DNA of 10,095 nucleotides from DATLBY01 sp035526665. Its GTDB lineage: Bacteria; Acidobacteriota; Terriglobia; Bryobacterales; Bryobacteraceae. Where the stretch lies: the NCBI GenBank assembly GCA_035526665.1, contig DATLBY010000313.1, positions 1 through 10,095 on the forward strand, given 5' to 3'. A program made the position numbers and the translations under genes. The first letter of the stretch is position 1. Every line of letters begins with the position of its first letter. This document shows, in pieces, positions 7,214 through 10,095 of the stretch. The notes below the pieces were generated by a model. That model did no database searches. It had not been told where the DNA came from and worked only from the letters and a program-made list of their open reading frames with translations.

Positions 7214-7227
7214 GTAATCGGATTCCT

Positions 7228-7689
7228 ATGCCCGGACGCCTGATCGACATTCTCTTAGTGGAAGATAATCCAGCCGATGTGCGTCTGGCGCAGGAAGCTT
7301 TGCGCGACTATAACATCCAGAACGCTTTGCATGTGGTCACCGATGGCGAAGAGGCACTTGCCTACCTGAGGAAAGAGGGTAAACATAGCCAGGCCGTTAC
7401 CCCCGACATGATCCTGCTGGACATCAATTTGCCTAAGATTGACGGTATCGAGGTCCTGGCCGAGATGCAGCTGGATCCCCTTCTCAGGGACATTCCGGTG
7501 GTGGTTCTTACCACCTCAAAACTGGATCAGCAAATTCTTAAAAAGTACAATGTTCTGCCCGACTGCTACGTGGCCAAACCCCTCACGCTGGAACGTTATC
7601 TGGATGCCGTTAAGTGTTTCCCGCACATGGGGCTATCTATTGTAAATTTGAGCGCAACTCCAGCCGGATACGGCCTCGCGATCGACTAA
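7228..7689 (+). CDS. Single-domain response regulator, Rcp1-like receiver
   Basis: A 153-residue stand-alone receiver (REC) domain with no output domain. All phosphorylation residues are present: the acidic pocket Glu12-Asp13 (LVEDN), the phospho-acceptor Asp65 (ILLDINLPKIDG), the switch Thr95 (VVLTTSK) and Lys117-Pro (VAKPL). The layout, with PADVRLAQEAL, DGEEALAYL and VVVLTTSKLD, resembles the Rcp1 type of cyanobacterial phytochrome regulators, which pass phosphate from a hybrid or phytochrome-like histidine kinase by protein contact. No kinase gene is in the window, so it is an orphan here. About 20 residues after the fold are low in conservation. There is no recognisable Shine-Dalgarno before the ATG. 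A -10-like TGTAAT at 7213-7218 could yield a nearly leaderless message. Confidence 0.92.
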   Translation: MPGRLIDILLVEDNPADVRLAQEALRDYNIQNALHVVTDGEEALAYLRKEGKHSQAVTPDMILLDINLPKIDGIEVLAEMQLDPLLRDIPVVVLTTSKLDQQILKKYNVLPDCYVAKPLTLERYLDAVKCFPHMGLSIVNLSATPAGYGLAID

Positions 7690-7695
7690 TTCACC

Positions 7696-7704
7696 TGCTA
7701 TACT
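7696..7704 (+). promoter_or_regulatory. Extended -10 promoter of the yceD-rpmF-plsX operon
   Basis: TGC followed by TATACT (7699-7704) forms an extended -10 element in the 54-base gap after the response regulator. No clear -35 hexamer is seen 16-18 bases upstream, which extended -10 promoters do not need. Transcription would start near 7711, giving a leader of about 33 bases. Confidence 0.5.
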
Positions 7705-7730
7705 GATATTTTCATCGCCCCGGAGAGTAC

Positions 7731-7738
7731 GGCGGAGG
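7731..7738 (+). promoter_or_regulatory. Shine-Dalgarno sequence that decides the YceD start
   Basis: GGCGGAGG ends five bases before the GTG at 7744. It overlaps the alternative GTG at 7738, making the downstream GTG the likelier initiator. Confidence 0.65.
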
Positions 7739-7743
7739 TGTGT

Positions 7744-8283
7744 GTGTTTCTTACTTTAAAGGAACTGGAACTTCGAAAGATTCACTTTAATGTGGACTTC
7801 CCCCTAGGGGAGATCGATTTTCTGGAGAAGATCCGGCAGACCGGACTATTGCACGCCGAGGGGAGTGCGGAACTGTTGAGCGGTCTGCTCGGTGAGATTC
7901 GGATAACAGGCCGTTTGGATGTGGCGCTGGAGACTGATTGTGACCGCTGCCTGGAACCGGTACAGCTCCCCATCACGTCGGACTTCCAGCTGTTGTATAG
8001 GCCCGCGGAATCCGGTATCACCGGCAATGAAGTGCAGATCGATGCGGGCGAGAGTGAAATAGGTTTTTACGAGGGAGCGGGGCTGGAGCTCGGTGAAATA
8101 CTTCGCGAGCACATCCTGCTGTCGCTTCCCATGCAGTTGGTCTGCCAGGAAAGCTGCCAGGGTATTTGCCCGCATTGCGGTCAGAACCGTAATCAGGGTG
8201 GCTGTAAGTGCGAAGCAAAACCCGCCGACGATCGCTGGGCCGCGCTTCGAGAACTGAAGAGCGGGCTGCGAGCTAACTCTTAA
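7744..8283 (+). CDS. yceD: YceD/DUF177 family protein linked to 23S rRNA accumulation
   Basis: A 179-residue DUF177 protein. The family is encoded next to rpmF in many bacteria and has been linked to 23S ribosomal RNA accumulation; its biochemical activity is not settled. Family features seen are CDRCLEPV (Cys66, Cys69) in the middle, the acidic segment leading to LGEILREHILLSLPM (116-130), and a C-terminal cysteine cluster CQESCQGICPHCGQN, then CKC (Cys134, 138, 142, 145, 154, 156), which probably binds metal. The C-terminal cluster corresponds to the CxxxCxGLCPxCG motif of full-length members, so nothing appears lost. GTG 7744 is chosen over GTG 7738 from the position of the ribosome binding site. 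The gene ends 19 bases before rpmF, and an extended -10 promoter lies upstream, so it probably leads the operon. Confidence 0.9.
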   Translation: MFLTLKELELRKIHFNVDFPLGEIDFLEKIRQTGLLHAEGSAELLSGLLGEIRITGRLDVALETDCDRCLEPVQLPITSDFQLLYRPAESGITGNEVQIDAGESEIGFYEGAGLELGEILREHILLSLPMQLVCQESCQGICPHCGQNRNQGGCKCEAKPADDRWAALRELKSGLRANS

Positions 8284-8302
8284 CTTGAGAAGGAATAACT
8301 AG

Positions 8303-8485
8303 ATGCCAAACCCAAAACGACGCCATTCAAAAAGACGGACGTCCACCCGCCGCGCCCACGATGGGCTGCGCCGCCCCGGTTCGAGCGAATGCCCCAATTG
8401 CCATGAGCCCAAGCTGCCTCACCGCGCCTGCGCCAAATGCGGCCAGTACAAAGGCCGTGAGGTAATTGAAGTAGCCGAAGAATAA
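8303..8485 (+). CDS. rpmF: 50S ribosomal protein L32
   Basis: A 60-residue L32 of typical length. It shows the invariant opening MPNPKRRHSKRRTSTRRAH, a basic half that contacts 23S rRNA, and then a zinc ribbon with Cys30-x-x-Cys33 and Cys43-x-x-Cys46 (CPNC, CAKCG). All four cysteines are kept, so this is the zinc-binding form rather than a Cys-less paralogue of the kind made under zinc starvation. GAGAAGGA (8287-8294) lies eight bases before the ATG. It sits between yceD and plsX as in E. coli, which supports cotranscription. Confidence 0.97.
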   Translation: MPNPKRRHSKRRTSTRRAHDGLRRPGSSECPNCHEPKLPHRACAKCGQYKGREVIEVAEE

Positions 8486-8527
8486 CGCCGCCAGCGCTCG
8501 ATCATCTTGAATCGACCCTCCTCTTCT

Positions 8528-9568
8528 ATGCTCACGATCGCGGTGGACGCCATGGGCAGCGACCACGCTCCCAAGCCGGAAGTCGCCGGTGCGATCCAGG
8601 CCGTTCATTCCTTCGGCGTCAAAGTGATCCTGGTCGGCCGGAAGGAAGTGGTCGAGAAGGAGCTGGCCCAGCATAAGATTACCTGGGATCCGGCTCTGAT
8701 TCAGATTCACCACGCCAGCGAGCAGATCACCATGGAAGATAGCGCGGCCAAGGCGGTGCGGAATAAGCGCGATAGTTCCATCCGGATCGCCTCCCGTCTG
8801 GTGCGTGAGGGGAAGGCCCATGGATTCGTCTCCGCCGGCAATACCGGAGCAGTCATGGCTACCGCCAAAATGGTGCAGGGCATGATCGCCGGCGTCGACC
8901 GCCCCGCCCTGGCCTCAGTGTTTCCCACTCTCAAGGGCTCACCCACGGTCATGGTGGATGTGGGCGCAAACGTGGATTGCGAGCCCAAGATGCTGGCACA
9001 ATTTGCAGTCATGGGCGACATCTATTCGCGTGTGATTTTCCATAACCCGAATCCGCGCGTCGGGCTGCTTTCCATCGGCGAAGAGGAATTGAAGGGGAAC
9101 GACCTGACGCGGGCCGCCACGCCGCTGCTGAAATCGCTGTCCTTGAATTTCATCGGCAACGTCGAAGGGCGCGACCTGTTTACCGGTAATACCGACGTGA
9201 TTGTATGCGACGGGTTCGTCGGCAACGTGGCCCTCAAAGTCAGTGAAGGACTGGTGGATGTCATCAAGCAGATGCTCCACGAAGCGCTCGCGGCCACCAT
9301 CACCCGGAAGCTAGGCTACGTCCTCTCAAAAGCGGCCTACACCGCGTTTAAAAAGAGAGTGGACTATTCCGAGTTTGGCGGCGTCCCTCTGCTGGGTGTC
9401 AAAGGTGTGTGCATCATCTGCCACGGGCGCTCCAACACGAATGCAATTAAAAATGCCATCCGTGTTGCCGCCGAATTCGCTGGCGGCAATATTAACCAAC
9501 GGATCGAACAGGAGCTTTCCAAGTGGTCCACGCGAGGAGTCGGAGTCGCCGCTGCGGAATTAAGGTGA
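8528..9568 (+). CDS. plsX: Phosphate acyltransferase PlsX
   Basis: A 346-residue enzyme that makes acyl-phosphate from acyl-ACP and phosphate, the first step of the PlsX/PlsY route to phosphatidic acid, acting at the inner face of the membrane. Motifs in order: IAVDAMGSDHAP (4-15), FVSAGNTGAVMA (100-111), MVDVGANVDCEP (142-153), LLSIGEEELKGN (180-191), NVEGRDL (211-217), VCDGFVGNVALK (226-237), EFGGVPLLGVKG (282-293) and CHGRSN (298-303). Length and motifs match an intact enzyme. The ATG at 8528 matches the usual family start; a TTG at 8507 would add seven residues. Neither has a Shine-Dalgarno, and the bases just before the ATG are pyrimidine-rich (CCCTCCTCTTCT). fabH, the common next gene in other bacteria, does not follow. 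Instead a DsbD-like gene overlaps the stop. Confidence 0.96.
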   Translation: MLTIAVDAMGSDHAPKPEVAGAIQAVHSFGVKVILVGRKEVVEKELAQHKITWDPALIQIHHASEQITMEDSAAKAVRNKRDSSIRIASRLVREGKAHGFVSAGNTGAVMATAKMVQGMIAGVDRPALASVFPTLKGSPTVMVDVGANVDCEPKMLAQFAVMGDIYSRVIFHNPNPRVGLLSIGEEELKGNDLTRAATPLLKSLSLNFIGNVEGRDLFTGNTDVIVCDGFVGNVALKVSEGLVDVIKQMLHEALAATITRKLGYVLSKAAYTAFKKRVDYSEFGGVPLLGVKGVCIICHGRSNTNAIKNAIRVAAEFAGGNINQRIEQELSKWSTRGVGVAAAELR

Positions 9569-10095
9569 GACGGAAGAGTCTCATCCTGGCATGCTTATCC
9601 GCGCTCGGGCTATGCTCGATCGCGCCCGCTCAAAAGCTGAACCCGATCCAATGGGAGCTGGCCGTGGAACCCGCTGCCGCCCCGCCCGGCGCCGCCATCC
9701 AGGCGAAACTGACCGGAAAGCTGGAGCCGGGTTGGCACCTCTACTCCCTCTCTACGCCGAAGGGCGGTCCAATCGCCACAACAATCAATATTGCGCCCGA
9801 CGCGGCGATCGCAGGGGTCCGCATCTTCCAGCCGAAGCCTTACAAAAAGTTCGACGAAAACTTTCAACTTGAGACGGAAACCTATGAAGGAGAGCCAGTT
9901 TTCCTCCTGGAGATCCGTACTGCGCAAGCCGCCTCGGCCGGTCTGGCGGATATCACGGCGCAGATGCGCTACCAGCTCTGCACCGACAAACAATGCCTGC
10001 CTCCCCGAAAGGCGACCGCGACTGCGAAGCTGAAAATTGATCCCGCCGCCCCAGGTGCCGCCCTCGCTATTCCGGCCGGCTATACGGAATTCCAG
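9565..10095 (+). CDS. Secreted protein with DsbD N-terminal-type domain (partial, runs off the right edge)
   Basis: The frame is open from GTG 9565 to the window end (177 codons, no stop). Residues 1-22 form a signal peptide (RRK, then a hydrophobic run, then APA22). From about residue 27 the sequence reads as the immunoglobulin-like DsbD alpha domain: GWHLYSLSTPKGGP (56-69), PKPYKKFDENFQLETETYEG (90-109), VFLLEIRT, then MRYQLCTDKQCLPPR (134-148). Cys139 and Cys144 in CTDKQCLPP match the redox-active pair that in DsbD passes electrons from the membrane domain to periplasmic thiol partners. If complete, a transmembrane DsbD/CcdA domain and a thioredoxin-like domain should follow, but shorter stand-alone versions exist. 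The start overlaps the plsX stop as GTGA, typical of translational coupling. An alternative is a CcdA-less DsbD-alpha protein. Confidence 0.85.
   Translation, partial: MRRKSLILACLSALGLCSIAPAQKLNPIQWELAVEPAAAPPGAAIQAKLTGKLEPGWHLYSLSTPKGGPIATTINIAPDAAIAGVRIFQPKPYKKFDENFQLETETYEGEPVFLLEIRTAQAASAGLADITAQMRYQLCTDKQCLPPRKATATAKLKIDPAAPGAALAIPAGYTEFQ

Noticed and set aside
9591..9872. Rightward 93-codon open frame near the right edge
   Set aside because: It overlaps the DsbD-like frame in another phase and encodes an Arg-rich sequence with no domain; the DsbD motif CTDKQCLPP and the GTGA overlap identify the true frame.
1..10095. CRISPR arrays, insertion sequences, tRNA or rRNA genes, phage or defence islands
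   Set aside because: I saw no regularly spaced repeats, transposase motifs, terminal inverted repeats or tRNA cloverleaf sequences. The gene content is housekeeping plus one receptor.

Overview
The window reads as ordinary chromosomal DNA from an Acidobacteriota-like bacterium, possibly of the Bryobacter/Solibacter type. That placement is inferred from a roughly 1,100-residue 'Oar-like' TonB-dependent receptor with an N-terminal carboxypeptidase-regulatory domain (a family strongly expanded in Acidobacteriota), the GC-rich composition with GC-ending codons, and the mixture of housekeeping neighbours. No 16S or other direct phylogenetic marker is present.

Layout. Positions 6-3278 (minus strand) hold one large outer-membrane receptor gene. 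A 363-base divergent intergenic region (3279-3641) follows, with a strong sigma70-type promoter facing right and a roughly 115-base leader. Next comes a rightward cluster: rpsA (six-domain ribosomal protein S1), an ihfB/HU-type DNA-bending protein with a Pro/Ala-rich tail, a HIT-family nucleotide hydrolase/transferase, and a GlpF-like aquaglyceroporin whose start overlaps the HIT stop. A 136-base gap contains a terminator-like hairpin directly before an orphan single-domain response regulator. After a further short gap with an extended -10 promoter comes the conserved yceD (DUF177)-rpmF-plsX cluster. Its last gene overlaps, by GTGA, a secreted DsbD-N-terminal-domain protein that runs off the right edge. 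This last gene is easy to miss because it has no stop in the window.

How the genes fit together. rpsA, yceD and rpmF serve ribosome function or assembly. ihfB shapes DNA. plsX makes acyl-phosphate for phospholipid synthesis, and the DsbD-like protein belongs to periplasmic thiol/redox or cytochrome maturation chemistry. rpsA-ihfB and yceD-rpmF-plsX are also adjacent in Escherichia coli, so two old housekeeping gene orders are brought together here. The HIT and glpF genes and the response regulator look like lineage-specific neighbours.

I found no mobile element, CRISPR array, tRNA or rRNA, and no convincing undescribed system. The most interesting non-coding signals are the terminator hairpin placed 21 bases before the response-regulator start, and the repeat-rich rpsA leader.
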